Source: Natronosporangium sp035305625 (GTDB lineage Bacteria; Actinomycetota; Actinomycetes; Mycobacteriales; Micromonosporaceae). Taken from it: a DNA stretch of 64,000 bases. Position 1 is the stretch's first letter. Each line of letters starts with the position of its first letter. A program made the position numbers and the translations under genes. The notes below the pieces were generated by a model that was not told the DNA's origin, did not search any database, and saw only the letters and a list, made by a program, of their open reading frames with translations. This document shows, piece after piece, positions 43,240 to 51,642 of the stretch. The stretch is from NCBI GenBank assembly GCA_963809545.1, contig CAWEKD010000005.1:1550001-1614000 (forward strand), in the 5' to 3' direction.

Positions 43240-43273
43240 CGGATGGCCCTCCGCGCACGCGGAGGGCCATCCG
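43240..43273 (+). terminator. Strong hairpin after the membrane protein gene
   Basis: GGATGGCCCTCCGC (43241-43254) and GCGGAGGGCCATCC (43259-43272) pair perfectly around GCAC, and the flanking C/G extends the stem to 15 bp. There is no T-run, as is common for actinobacterial terminators. It lies 57 bp after the stop at 43183 in the 241-bp gap before orn. Confidence 0.6.
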
Positions 43274-43410
43274 CACCGGGGGAACGGTGCTACCGGAGAG
43301 AGCCCGGTACCTACCATGCTACCCCCTCTGGGGAGGTTTGTGACAGAAATGTACCTTCTAACACTATTGTGACGCTAGTCAGCGGGTCGTAGGCCCCGGA
43401 ACTCGAGCCG

Positions 43411-43416
43411 TAGGCT
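43411..43416 (+). promoter_or_regulatory. -10 element TAGGCT for a probably leaderless orn transcript
   Basis: TAGGCT ends 9 bp before the GTG of orn and no Shine-Dalgarno sequence is visible between them. The spacing suggests transcription starts within one or two bases of the start codon. Confidence 0.35.
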
Positions 43417-43424
43417 TGGCAGGC

Positions 43425-44048
43425 GTGACAAGCACCTCTGACACCGACCGCAGTGTGGGCGCCGACCGGCTGGTCTGGGTCGACTGCGAGATGACCGGTC
43501 TCGATGTGAGTCAGGACGCGCTGATCGAGGTGGCGGTCCTGGTCACCGACGCGGAGCTGAACGTGCTCGGCGACGGGGTGGATGTGGTGATCCACGCCGA
43601 CGAGGAGGCCCTGGCGCGCATGCCTGAGGTGGTCCGCCAGATGCACGAGAGCTCCGGCCTCACCGAGGAAGTCCGCCGCTCCACGACCACCCTCGCGCAG
43701 GCCGAGGACATGGTCATGGAGTACGTGACCCGGTACGTACCCGCGCCTCGCACCGCCCCGCTATGCGGCAACTCGATCGCCACCGACCGCGGCTTCATCG
43801 CCCGGGACATGCCCCGACTCGACGCCCACCTGCACTACCGGATGGTGGACGTGTCGTCAATCAAGGAGCTGTGCCGGCGCTGGTATCCGCGGGTGTACTA
43901 CGGACAGCCCGCCAAGAGCATGAACCACCGGGCGTTGGCCGACATCCGGGAGAGCATCCGGGAGCTGGAGTACTACCGGCGCACCATCTTCGTGCCGCTC
44001 CCCGGCCCGGATGCGGAGGCGGTCAAGGCCGTTGCGCAACAACTTTGA
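43425..44048 (+). CDS. orn: Oligoribonuclease
   Basis: A 207-residue DEDDh exonuclease degrading short RNAs and pGpG. The acidic residues are visible in VWVDCEMTGLD, CGNSIATDRGFIARDMP and NHRALADIRESIREL. The GTG at 43425 puts the conserved core about 15 residues in; a TTG three codons upstream is possible. It is followed by tRNA-His, as in several actinomycete genomes. Confidence 0.92.
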   Translation: MTSTSDTDRSVGADRLVWVDCEMTGLDVSQDALIEVAVLVTDAELNVLGDGVDVVIHADEEALARMPEVVRQMHESSGLTEEVRRSTTTLAQAEDMVMEYVTRYVPAPRTAPLCGNSIATDRGFIARDMPRLDAHLHYRMVDVSSIKELCRRWYPRVYYGQPAKSMNHRALADIRESIRELEYYRRTIFVPLPGPDAEAVKAVAQQL

Positions 44049-44105
44049 CGAGCAGGTATCATAGGTCGGCGCCTCGTACCGGTGACCCCGTGGCGGGTGC
44101 GTCTT

Positions 44106-44179
44106 GGTGGCCGTAGCTCAGCTGGCAGAGCACCGGGTTGTGGTCCCGGGTGTCGGGGGTTCAAATCCCCTCGGTCACC
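44106..44179 (+). tRNA. tRNA-His (GTG anticodon)
   Basis: The cloverleaf has acceptor GTGGCCG/CGGTCAC preceded by the extra G at position -1 that marks tRNA-His, D-arm AGCTCAGCTGGCAGAGC, anticodon loop TTGTGGT (GTG) and T-arm GGGGGTTCAAATCCCC. The CCA end is not encoded. A strong terminator follows 7 bp later. Confidence 0.93.
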
Positions 44180-44186
44180 CCAAGTG

Positions 44187-44228
44187 AGATCAGTGCCTCA
44201 CCTCGGCGGTGAGGCACTGATCTTTTTT
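44187..44228 (+). terminator. Intrinsic terminator after tRNA-His
   Basis: AGATCAGTGCCTCACC pairs perfectly with its complement around a short TCGGC loop, and the stem is followed at once by TTTTTT. A textbook factor-independent terminator; it ends the orn/tRNA-His transcripts and faces the convergent ABC transporter genes. Confidence 0.9.
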
Positions 44229-44293
44229 ATGCGGGGTGGCGCCGCGCGCAGGATGCGGGCGGCGCCTCAGCGCGATGACAGCGGCGGGGGATG

Positions 44294-45160
44294 TCACTGG
44301 CCCAGTCGCCGGTATCGCTGGACCGCCAAGGGTAGGAAGAGGGCCAGGATGGCGGCTGGCCAGAGCAGCGCCGCGGCGACCGCGTGCTGCTCGATCCAGT
44401 ACCCACTGGCTACCTCCGGGGATTGGAACAGCTCCCGGATCGCGGCAGCGGTGGAGGAGACCGGGTTCCAGGCGGCGATCGCTCCCAGCCAGCCGGGCAT
44501 GAAGTCCGGTGGTGCGAACACCGAGGAGATCATGACAAACGGGAACGCCAGCGCGAACAGGTTGCCCGCTACCTCGGTGTTCTTGACGAGCAGCCCAAGG
44601 TAGATCCCGACAAAGATCAACGCCAGCCGTAGCCACAGCAGTAGCCCGAACGCGGCCAGCGTGTTCGTCAGACCGCCGCCGGTGCGCCACCCCAGCACCA
44701 ACGCGATCGTGGCCAGGATCAGCAGGTCGAGGGCGGCATGGAGCAGGTCGGCGACGCCCCGCCCGGTGACCACGGCGGAGGAGGCCATCGGCATTGACCG
44801 AAATCGGTCGATGAATCCTTTCTCCTTCATCAGGGCCACCGAGAACGCGGTGTTCATGAACCCGAACGCCATCGTCAGGGTGAACAGCCCGGGAATCGCG
44901 AACTCCAGGTAGTCCACCCCGGCGCCCTTCCCGGTCACGTCCATGGCGCTGCCGAATACATACACGAACATCAGCACCATCATGATCGGGAAGCCGAGTT
45001 GCCACGCGAACGTGGATGGTTGCCGAAACACGTGGTTGAGCTCTTGCCGCACCACCGTTCCGCAGTCCAGCACCGCCCACTTGACGCGGGCCCACACCGT
45101 GTCATCCGCGGCGGGGGCGAGGTCGACGGTGTCCTCGCCGACAGCGTGCGTGGTGGTCAT
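44294..45160 (-). CDS. ABC transporter permease (DrrB/ABC-2 type)
   Basis: A 288-residue membrane protein with six hydrophobic segments from about residue 55 to the C-terminus. FRQPSTFAWQLGFPIMMVLM, FGFMNTAFSVALMKEKGFID, AFPFVMISSVFAPPDFMPGW and PVSSTAAAIRELF match daunorubicin-type exporters. It overlaps the ATPase gene by 4 bp. It forms a drug or lipid exporter with that ATPase, under the divergent TetR. Substrate unknown. Confidence 0.85.
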   Translation of the reverse strand: MTTTHAVGEDTVDLAPAADDTVWARVKWAVLDCGTVVRQELNHVFRQPSTFAWQLGFPIMMVLMFVYVFGSAMDVTGKGAGVDYLEFAIPGLFTLTMAFGFMNTAFSVALMKEKGFIDRFRSMPMASSAVVTGRGVADLLHAALDLLILATIALVLGWRTGGGLTNTLAAFGLLLWLRLALIFVGIYLGLLVKNTEVAGNLFALAFPFVMISSVFAPPDFMPGWLGAIAAWNPVSSTAAAIRELFQSPEVASGYWIEQHAVAAALLWPAAILALFLPLAVQRYRRLGQ

Positions 45161-46131
45161 GGCATCGACTCCCCGGGGTTGTGATCGGTGGGTCGGGTCA
45201 GCTGGAGGAATGCCTCGTCCAAGGTGGGGCGACGTACCCCCAGGTCGGCCACGCTGATGCCGAGGGCCTTCAGCTGGGTGGCGACGTCGGTCAGTGCCCG
45301 GACCCCGTCGGTGACCGCGACGGTGACGGTCAAGGAGGACTCATCCACCGTCGGCGGATGGCGGTCAGTGGCGACCTTGCCCATGACGTCGGCGATGTGA
45401 GGAAGGTCGGCCGGCTCGGCGGCGAGGATCTCCAGCCGCTCACTGCCGATTCGGCGCTTGAGCCCGGCCGGGGTGTCCTCCACCAGGTTGCGCCCCCGGT
45501 CGATCACCGCGATCCGGTCGCAGAGCTTGTCCGCCTCGTCCAGATAGTGGGTGGTGAGCAGGACGGTGGTGCCGCGGGCGGCCAGCCCCTCGATCGCCTG
45601 CCACACCTCCCGTCGCCCCGCCGGGTCGAGCCCGGTGGTCGGCTCGTCGAGAAACAGCACCTCCGGGGCGAGAATCATGCTGGCGGCGAGGTCCAGTCGG
45701 CGGCGCATCCCGCCGGAGAAGTGCTTGGGGCTCTGGTCGGCAACGGCGGCGAGTCCGAACTGCTCCAGTAGCTCGTCGGCCCGGCGGCGGGCGGCGGCCC
45801 GCCCGATGTGGAACAGTCGCCCAAACATGATCAGGTTTTGCCGGGCGCTGATCACCTCGTCGACCGCCGGGTGTTGCCCGGTCAGTCCGATGCGGCGGCG
45901 TACCTGCCGCGGCTGGGTCAGGACATCAAATCCGGCCACTTCGGCCCGGCCGCTGTCCGGGCGCAGCAGAGTGGTGAGGATCCGTACCGCCGTGGTTTTA
46001 CCGGCGCCGTTTGGCCCCAGTAGTCCGTAGACGGTGCCGCGCGGCACCGCCAGCTCGAGGCCATCCAGGGCGACGGTGTTCCGAAATCGTTTCTGGACTC
46101 CGTCCGCCAGGATGGCGTGAGATCGTGGCAC
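45157..46131 (-). CDS. ABC transporter ATP-binding protein (DrrA type)
   Basis: A 324-residue ATPase. Walker A GPNGAGKTTAVRIL, Q-loop TGQHPAVDEVIS, signature HFSGGMRRRLDLAASMI and Walker B LFLDEPTTGLDP are complete, and the C-terminal DrrA extension (LKALGISVADLGVRRPTLDEAFL) is present. First gene of the exporter pair. It is transcribed away from the TetR gene, with a palindromic operator between them, so expression is probably induced by the exported compound. Confidence 0.9.
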   Translation of the reverse strand: MPRSHAILADGVQKRFRNTVALDGLELAVPRGTVYGLLGPNGAGKTTAVRILTTLLRPDSGRAEVAGFDVLTQPRQVRRRIGLTGQHPAVDEVISARQNLIMFGRLFHIGRAAARRRADELLEQFGLAAVADQSPKHFSGGMRRRLDLAASMILAPEVLFLDEPTTGLDPAGRREVWQAIEGLAARGTTVLLTTHYLDEADKLCDRIAVIDRGRNLVEDTPAGLKRRIGSERLEILAAEPADLPHIADVMGKVATDRHPPTVDESSLTVTVAVTDGVRALTDVATQLKALGISVADLGVRRPTLDEAFLQLTRPTDHNPGESMP

Positions 46132-46148
46132 AAGAGCCTCCTAAATCC

Positions 46149-46180
46149 GTACGCCGTACGCACGTTAACGTACGGCGTAC
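46149..46180. promoter_or_regulatory. TetR operator: 12-bp perfect inverted repeat
   Basis: GTACGCCGTACG (46149-46160) and CGTACGGCGTAC (46169-46180) are perfect complements with an 8-bp spacer (CACGTTAA). Each arm is itself built from repeated GTAC half-sites. The site lies in the 84-bp gap between the exporter ATPase and the TetR gene and should control both. Confidence 0.8.
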
Positions 46181-46215
46181 GCTAATGGCAATGGGAAGGT
46201 GGGACCGAGCGCATC

Positions 46216-47040
46216 ATGACCGCCCCGCAGGACGAGGTCGAGCAAATTCGGCGCAGTCTACGGCTGTTGTGGGGGAGCGGCGACCGTCGACCGCGGGGGC
46301 CGCGGCCGAAACTGACCCTCGACCGGATCGTCACCACCGCGATCGCGGTAGCCGACGCTGGCGGGATCGCGGAGCTGTCGATGCGGCGGGTGGCCGCCGA
46401 ACTCGGGGTCGGGACGATGTCGCTCTACCGGTACGTGCCCGGCAAGGATGAACTACTCGCCCTGATGACCGACCGGGTCAGTGACATCGGCCTGACCCCC
46501 GACCAGGTGGCGAGCCGGGACTGGCGGCAGGTGCTGGAGCTGATTGCTCACGCCACCTACCGGATCTACCTTGACCACCCCTGGATCCTGCAAGCCAATC
46601 TGACCCGGCAGGTACTCGGCCCCATCCGCCTGACGCGATTGGAGCTGGCGGTGGCCGCCCTGGCCGACTGTGGACTGACCGACCCGGAGCGACTTGCGGT
46701 GGTCGATCTGCTGGAGGGGTACGTGACCGGGGCGGCCCGGCAGCGGATGTTCTATGACCTCACCAGTGCCCGCGGCGGGTTGACCCACGAGGAGTTCTGG
46801 GCGGTCCAGTACCCGGCTCTGGCGGCGGCGATGGAGTCCGGCCGCTACCCGGCGATGGCCGCGCTGTCGGAGGAGGCGTTCAGCTTCACCTGGGAGCGGA
46901 GCTTCGAGTTTGGACTGGCCCGGCTGCTGGACGGGATCGGCTTGTTGATCAACTCCCGGCGGGGGCGGATCAGCCCCGCGGCAGTAGCCGAACGCCACCC
47001 CTCGGAGTCCTCCACCGACCGCGATCGGGATGATCACTAA
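46216..47040 (+). CDS. TetR-family repressor of the adjacent exporter
   Basis: A 274-residue regulator. The DNA-binding domain spans about residues 33-80 (LTLDRIVTTAIAVADAGGIA, MRRVAAELGVGTMSLYRYVPGKDEL). The C-terminal ligand domain is of the TetR_C_1 type found in tetracycline and anthracycline regulators. It is divergent from the DrrAB-type exporter and the operator between them is evident, so local repression of both genes is the likely function. Confidence 0.88.
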   Translation: MTAPQDEVEQIRRSLRLLWGSGDRRPRGPRPKLTLDRIVTTAIAVADAGGIAELSMRRVAAELGVGTMSLYRYVPGKDELLALMTDRVSDIGLTPDQVASRDWRQVLELIAHATYRIYLDHPWILQANLTRQVLGPIRLTRLELAVAALADCGLTDPERLAVVDLLEGYVTGAARQRMFYDLTSARGGLTHEEFWAVQYPALAAAMESGRYPAMAALSEEAFSFTWERSFEFGLARLLDGIGLLINSRRGRISPAAVAERHPSESSTDRDRDDH

Positions 47041-47054
47041 GTCGGGTCCCGCCA

Positions 47055-48434
47055 TCAGACCCCGGCCAGCGCGTCATCGAGCTCCGGCAGGAACTGGGTC
47101 ACCACCCGGGCCCGGCGGCGGGCGAGCAGGGTCCGCAGCCGGCGTAGGCATTCGATTCCTCGCAGTGACCGCACCTCGGCCAGCCGCGCCAGCGCGGCAC
47201 GGGTAGCCACCACCGCCAGCTCGGGTTCGTTCCGCAGCAGGTACGCCCGGGCCAACACCGTGGCGTGCAGCAGCGCCGAGCGCGGATAGCTGGTCCGCGC
47301 GTTCGCGGAGGCCAGCGGCTCCAGGAGGGAGACCGCCTCTTCCAGCAACTTCCGCCGGTACGGCCCGACCCGCTCCGCCAGCAACACCAACCCCTGACCG
47401 GTCTCGGCGGCGAGCTGGTCCGAGTCCAGGTAGTACAGATAATCGGGTGGCTCGCTGTTGGCGGCGGCGAGGTGTTTGCAGGCCTCATCGGAGGCTTGCC
47501 GGAACCCGGCCAGGTCGCCGGCGGCCGCGGCGGCGGTGGCGACCCGTCCCAGGATCCGCGCCCGCAGCAGAGGTTCGTCGGGGCAGATCCGCGCCCCGGC
47601 CGCGGCGATCTGGGTGGCGGTGGCGCCCTGACCGGTAGCCGCCGAAATGTACGCCAGCATGCCCAGGACGTTGCTCTCGCGCCCCGCGTCGGCCAGTGCG
47701 CGGCAGATCCCCAGGCTCAGCAGCAGGTAACGCTCGGCCGCTCCAGGGGAACTGGCGTCGAAGTGCAGCCACCCCACCAATTGGGCCAGGTCAGCGGCGT
47801 GGACCAGCAACCGACGGCCCAGCGGGTGGTGGTAATCGGCTTCCCGGATCAGTTCCAGGACGCTACGCAGCTCGCCGGTGACGTATCGGAGGCTGAGCGC
47901 GGCCCCGCCGTACCGGTCGTCTAGCCGCCGCAATCCCAGCAGATGTCCGGCGATCAGATTCACCTGCGCCTCGAGCACCCGCTCCCGGGTGGCTCGGCGG
48001 CGTCGGCCCTGGGTGGTGCAGCGCAACCCGTCCAGCACCGCGAGCAGGTCGGAGCTCCCCGCCCCGACGACGCGGTGAGCGCCGGCGATCCCCCAGACGG
48101 TTAGTTCGTCCACCGCCTCCAGGACGTCATCGACGGTCCGGAGTTGGTCCAGACCGGAGGTGGCGGGCAGCGTGGGCTGGCCTCGGTGGGCGCGATCCGG
48201 CCACAGTTGCGCCACGGTGACCGGATACCCGAGCCGTTGCGACAGGACGCTGGCGACCACGGAGGGAATCGGTTCGTACGGCAGGTAGCCACGGCGGATC
48301 CAGGAGTACGCCGCGGTCGGGTCCAGCCGGCGGGAAGGATCAGTCAGTCGGTCGTTGATCGCTGCGACCAGATCCCGTGGACCCCATCCGGCCAGGGCCA
48401 GCGCCTCCGCGAGCGAGACTGGTCCCGCGCCCAT
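47055..48434 (-). CDS. Helical (TPR-like) regulator-type protein
   Basis: A 459-residue protein from ATG 48434 after GGGGGAGG; an upstream ATG at 48482 is less likely. The N-terminus has a helix-turn-helix-like region (LAEALALAGWGPRDLVAAIN, TAAYSWIRRGYLPYEPIPSV). The rest is alpha-helical with alternating A/L repeats of TPR type. It resembles the large actinomycete family of putative regulators related to NsdA. Target unknown. It converges on the TetR gene with a 14-bp gap. Confidence 0.65.
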   Translation of the reverse strand: MGAGPVSLAEALALAGWGPRDLVAAINDRLTDPSRRLDPTAAYSWIRRGYLPYEPIPSVVASVLSQRLGYPVTVAQLWPDRAHRGQPTLPATSGLDQLRTVDDVLEAVDELTVWGIAGAHRVVGAGSSDLLAVLDGLRCTTQGRRRRATRERVLEAQVNLIAGHLLGLRRLDDRYGGAALSLRYVTGELRSVLELIREADYHHPLGRRLLVHAADLAQLVGWLHFDASSPGAAERYLLLSLGICRALADAGRESNVLGMLAYISAATGQGATATQIAAAGARICPDEPLLRARILGRVATAAAAAGDLAGFRQASDEACKHLAAANSEPPDYLYYLDSDQLAAETGQGLVLLAERVGPYRRKLLEEAVSLLEPLASANARTSYPRSALLHATVLARAYLLRNEPELAVVATRAALARLAEVRSLRGIECLRRLRTLLARRRARVVTQFLPELDDALAGV

Positions 48435-48715
48435 TGGACCTCCCCCATGCGTTACCCAACGGAACGTAGTGGCTGCGCTCATGGAGCGTAAAGGGGGGTG
48501 TCCAGCTCACCCCATGATCTTCACGACATTCACGTCTCATCGCCTAGATTCATGTGCTTCACGGGGTCAGGCCCTTTTCCGCTGGCGGTCGGTCACGCAC
48601 CGTGTGTCATGGCAATCGAACAGGCAGTGTGCACGTGATCGTGCACCGGCAACCGGGTGGAAAGGACGTTCATGAGCAGGAGGAACCGGCGGACGCACCA
48701 ACGGGGGAGCCGATA

Positions 48716-49342
48716 GTGCGGCTAGCGGACGAATTCTTCCTGCTGGCACTCGACGACCGTTCCGGTCGCTCGATGCTGTCCCCCCGGGTGCTGGGGCTGG
48801 GTTTAGCCGGCGGCTTGCTGGCCGAGCTGGTCCTCGATCGGAAGATCACGGTCCATGAGGACCAGATCATCGTCGGGGACCGCCAACCTCCGGCCGATCC
48901 ACTCAGTCAGCGGGTCCTGGGATACCTGGTCAACGAACTGACCGCGTACGACGTGCGTACGTGGTTGGTGTACCTGGCCCAGGAAGCGCGGGAGCAGGTC
49001 GCGGGTCGACTGCGGCGGGCCGGGCGCGTCCGGCAAGAGCAGGTACGCCGCCTCTGGCGGACCGAAGTGGTCTATCCGCCAACCGATCTCAATGCGGCCG
49101 CGTTGCCGCGGGCGCGGTTGGTCCACGCTTTGAACCGGCGGCTACCCATGCAGTGGCCGGAGGTGACGCTGGCCGGCCTGGCGGTAGCGACCGGACTGGA
49201 CAGTCACCTGCTCTACACCGCGGACGACGCCGCCAAGGAGTACCTGCGGCACCTGATCACGCACCTGCCCTCCTCAGTGCACGCGCTGGTGTGGCACGTG
49301 CACGCCGCGGTCGGTGACGCGGTGATCACCGGCCGTACCTGA
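48716..49342 (+). CDS. GPP34 (GOLPH3/Vps74-like) family protein
   Basis: A 208-residue protein. VRLADEFFLLALDDRSGRSM at the start and an amphipathic helical body with PRARLVHALNRRLPMQW and SSVHALVWHVHAAVGDAV are the GPP34 pattern. Eukaryotic members bind phosphoinositides; the bacterial role is unknown but common in actinomycetes. I place the start at GTG 48716 because GGGGGAG lies 5-6 bp upstream and the family begins there. The APC permease gene follows 28 bp later. Confidence 0.82.
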   Translation: MRLADEFFLLALDDRSGRSMLSPRVLGLGLAGGLLAELVLDRKITVHEDQIIVGDRQPPADPLSQRVLGYLVNELTAYDVRTWLVYLAQEAREQVAGRLRRAGRVRQEQVRRLWRTEVVYPPTDLNAAALPRARLVHALNRRLPMQWPEVTLAGLAVATGLDSHLLYTADDAAKEYLRHLITHLPSSVHALVWHVHAAVGDAVITGRT

Positions 49343-49370
49343 TCGACCGTTCATGAAGGAGCTCCCCTCC

Positions 49371-50969
49371 ATGTCGTCTTCCCCCGCAACCGGGGCCGCC
49401 CCCGCGCGCCCCGGCTCGGTGTCCACCGCCCTGGCAGCCGACCGGCTCGGCGTACCCGCGGTGGTGTTCTTCGTGATGTCAGCGGCCACCCCCCTGACGG
49501 TGGTAGCCGGGGTCATCACCCTGGCCTTCGCCATCACCGGACTGCTCGCGCTGCCGTTGGCGTTCCTGCTGATCGGCGCGCTGCTGGCGCTGTTCGGCGT
49601 CGGGTACGTGGCCATGTCCCGACACATCGCCAACGCCGGCGCCTTCTACGCCTACATCAGCCAGGGCATCGGCCGGCCGGTCGGGGTCGGGGCCGCGTGG
49701 GTGGCGCTGCTGGCCTACAACCTGCTGCAGGTCGGGCTGTACGGGGTGATCGGCGCCGCCGCCGCCCCCTTGCTGGAACTGTGGCTGGGCCTGTCGCTGC
49801 CGTGGTGGGTGATCGCCCTCGTCGCCTGGTTGATCGTGGGCATCCTGGGGCTGCAGCAAGTGGACATCAACGGCCGGGTGCTGGCGGTGCTCCTGTGCGC
49901 CGAGGTCGCGGTGATCTTGGTGTTCTCGCTGGCCAGCCTGGCGAACCCGGCCGACGGAGCGGTCAGCTTCGCCACCCTCGACCCCAGCGGGCTGTTCGCC
50001 GCCGGCATCGGTGCCCTGCTGGCGCTCGGGGTGCTGGGCTTCGTCGGGTTCGAGGCCGCGACCGTGTTCTCGGAGGAGACCAAGCACCCGCGGCGCACCG
50101 TTCCGATCGCCATGTACACCGCGATCGGCATCATCGCGCTGGTCTATGCGCTGGCGTCCTGGGCGATGAGCGTGGCGGTCGGCCCGGACGAGATCGCCAC
50201 CGTCGCCGGGGAAGAGGAAGTTGACCTGATCTTCAATCTGGCCGCCAGCCACCTGGGCGGGGTGTTCGCCGACATCGGGTACGGGCTGTTCCTGACCTCG
50301 CTGCTGGCCGCCATGATCGCGTTCCACAACATCACCGCCCGGTACGCGTTCGCGCTCGGGCGGGAGCGGGTGCTCCCCGCGGTGTTCGGGCGTACCTCCG
50401 CCCGGTCCGGCTCGCCGAAGGTGGGATCGCTGGTGCAGAGCGCGATCGGTGTGGCGGTGATCCTGGGGTACGCGATCGCCGGCTGGGACCCGTTGGTGCA
50501 GCTGTTTTTCTGGGGCGGCACCTCCGGCGGCCTGGGTGTGCTGACCCTGATCACCCTCACCGCGGTGGCGGTGCTGTGGTTCTTCTTCCGGGACGCTCGG
50601 GGCGAGAACCTGTGGCGGCGGGCGGTCGCGCCGGTGCTGGCGCTGCTCGGCCTGCTGGTGGTGTTGGGTCTGGCCCTGGCCCACTTCGACGTCTTGCTGG
50701 GGGTGCCGGCGGACCACCCGCTGCGGTGGGGGGTGCCGACCGGGTACCTGGTGGTGGCCCTGCTGGGGATCGGCTGGGGGATGCTGCTGCGGCGCACCCG
50801 CCCCCAGGTGTACGCCGGGATCGGGCTGGGTGCCCGGGCGGTTACCAGCGGCGTGACGATTTCCGCTCCCCGCACCGGCTCCGCTGCCGCCAGCGGTGCG
50901 GCGCCGGCCGGTGAGGCCACCGGTGTGCGGGACGAGGCCGAGGCGGAGCGTCAGGAGGTGCGGCAATGA
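49371..50969 (+). CDS. APC-family amino acid/amine permease
   Basis: A 532-residue membrane protein with about 12 hydrophobic segments. FFVMSAATPLTVVAGVITLA, HIANAGAFYAYISQGIGRPV and GFVGFEAATVFSEETKHPRR with TVPIAMY are APC-superfamily motifs. I prefer ATG 49371, which has AAGGAG 9 bp upstream; an ATG at 49353 sits before that site. The stop overlaps the next start by 4 bp, coupling it to the GNAT gene. Substrate unknown. Confidence 0.87.
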   Translation: MSSSPATGAAPARPGSVSTALAADRLGVPAVVFFVMSAATPLTVVAGVITLAFAITGLLALPLAFLLIGALLALFGVGYVAMSRHIANAGAFYAYISQGIGRPVGVGAAWVALLAYNLLQVGLYGVIGAAAAPLLELWLGLSLPWWVIALVAWLIVGILGLQQVDINGRVLAVLLCAEVAVILVFSLASLANPADGAVSFATLDPSGLFAAGIGALLALGVLGFVGFEAATVFSEETKHPRRTVPIAMYTAIGIIALVYALASWAMSVAVGPDEIATVAGEEEVDLIFNLAASHLGGVFADIGYGLFLTSLLAAMIAFHNITARYAFALGRERVLPAVFGRTSARSGSPKVGSLVQSAIGVAVILGYAIAGWDPLVQLFFWGGTSGGLGVLTLITLTAVAVLWFFFRDARGENLWRRAVAPVLALLGLLVVLGLALAHFDVLLGVPADHPLRWGVPTGYLVVALLGIGWGMLLRRTRPQVYAGIGLGARAVTSGVTISAPRTGSAAASGAAPAGEATGVRDEAEAERQEVRQ

Positions 50970-51595
50970 CCGAGATCGCTACCACTCCCTTCACCGACCG
51001 ACCGGACGTCAAGATCATTCAGGCGGATGAGCAGGACGCCGCCTGGATCGCGGATCTGATCGGGACCGCGTTCCACCCGCTGGCGGTGGCGCAGTGGCTG
51101 GTACCGGACCCGGCCCGGCGCGCGGAGGTCCTGCCCGCCAACTTCCGGATCTTCGTGGACCACGCCCTGGCCCACGGTGAGATTCACATGACCTCCGATC
51201 GGAGCGCGGTGGCGGTGTGGTTCCCGTGGGACGGTGAGCCGCTGCCGCCCCCGGAGCGGTACGACGAGCGGCTGCGGGCCGCCTGCGGGGAGACCACCGC
51301 GCGTTTCCAGGTGCTGGACGCGCTGTTCGACCAGCACCACCCGACCGATCCGCATCACCATCTGGCGTTCCTGGCGGTACACCCCGACCAGCAAGGGCAG
51401 GGCCTAGGTAGCGCGCTGCTGGCGGACTACCACGCCCGACTCGACCAGCGGGGGGTCGCCGCCTATCTGGAGGCCAGCTGCGAGCGCAATCGGGATCTGT
51501 ATCTACGACACGGCTACCGGCCGATGGGGGAGCCGTTCCGGCTGCCGGACGGCCCCCCGATGTGGCCGATGTGGCGGCCGCCTGCGGGGAGGTGA
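50966..51595 (+). CDS. GNAT-family N-acetyltransferase
   Basis: A 209-residue protein. The acetyl-CoA loop is in HHLAFLAVHPDQQGQGLGSALL, followed by YLEASCERNRDLYLRHGYRP, standard GNAT motifs. It is translationally coupled to the APC permease, which suggests that it acetylates the transported compound or a related amine. A strong bidirectional terminator lies directly after it. Confidence 0.83.
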   Translation: MTEIATTPFTDRPDVKIIQADEQDAAWIADLIGTAFHPLAVAQWLVPDPARRAEVLPANFRIFVDHALAHGEIHMTSDRSAVAVWFPWDGEPLPPPERYDERLRAACGETTARFQVLDALFDQHHPTDPHHHLAFLAVHPDQQGQGLGSALLADYHARLDQRGVAAYLEASCERNRDLYLRHGYRPMGEPFRLPDGPPMWPMWRPPAGR

Positions 51596-51599
51596 CCGT

Positions 51600-51639
51600 A
51601 GTGGGGTGCCGCCACTGTCAGCGGTGGCGGCACCCCACT
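51600..51639. terminator. Bidirectional terminator hairpin
   Basis: AGTGGGGTGCCGCCAC (51600-51615) pairs perfectly with 51624-51639 around an 8-base loop. It lies in the 47-bp gap between the convergent GNAT and L,D-transpeptidase genes, so it can serve both. No T-run is present. Confidence 0.8.
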
Positions 51640-51642
51640 GGG

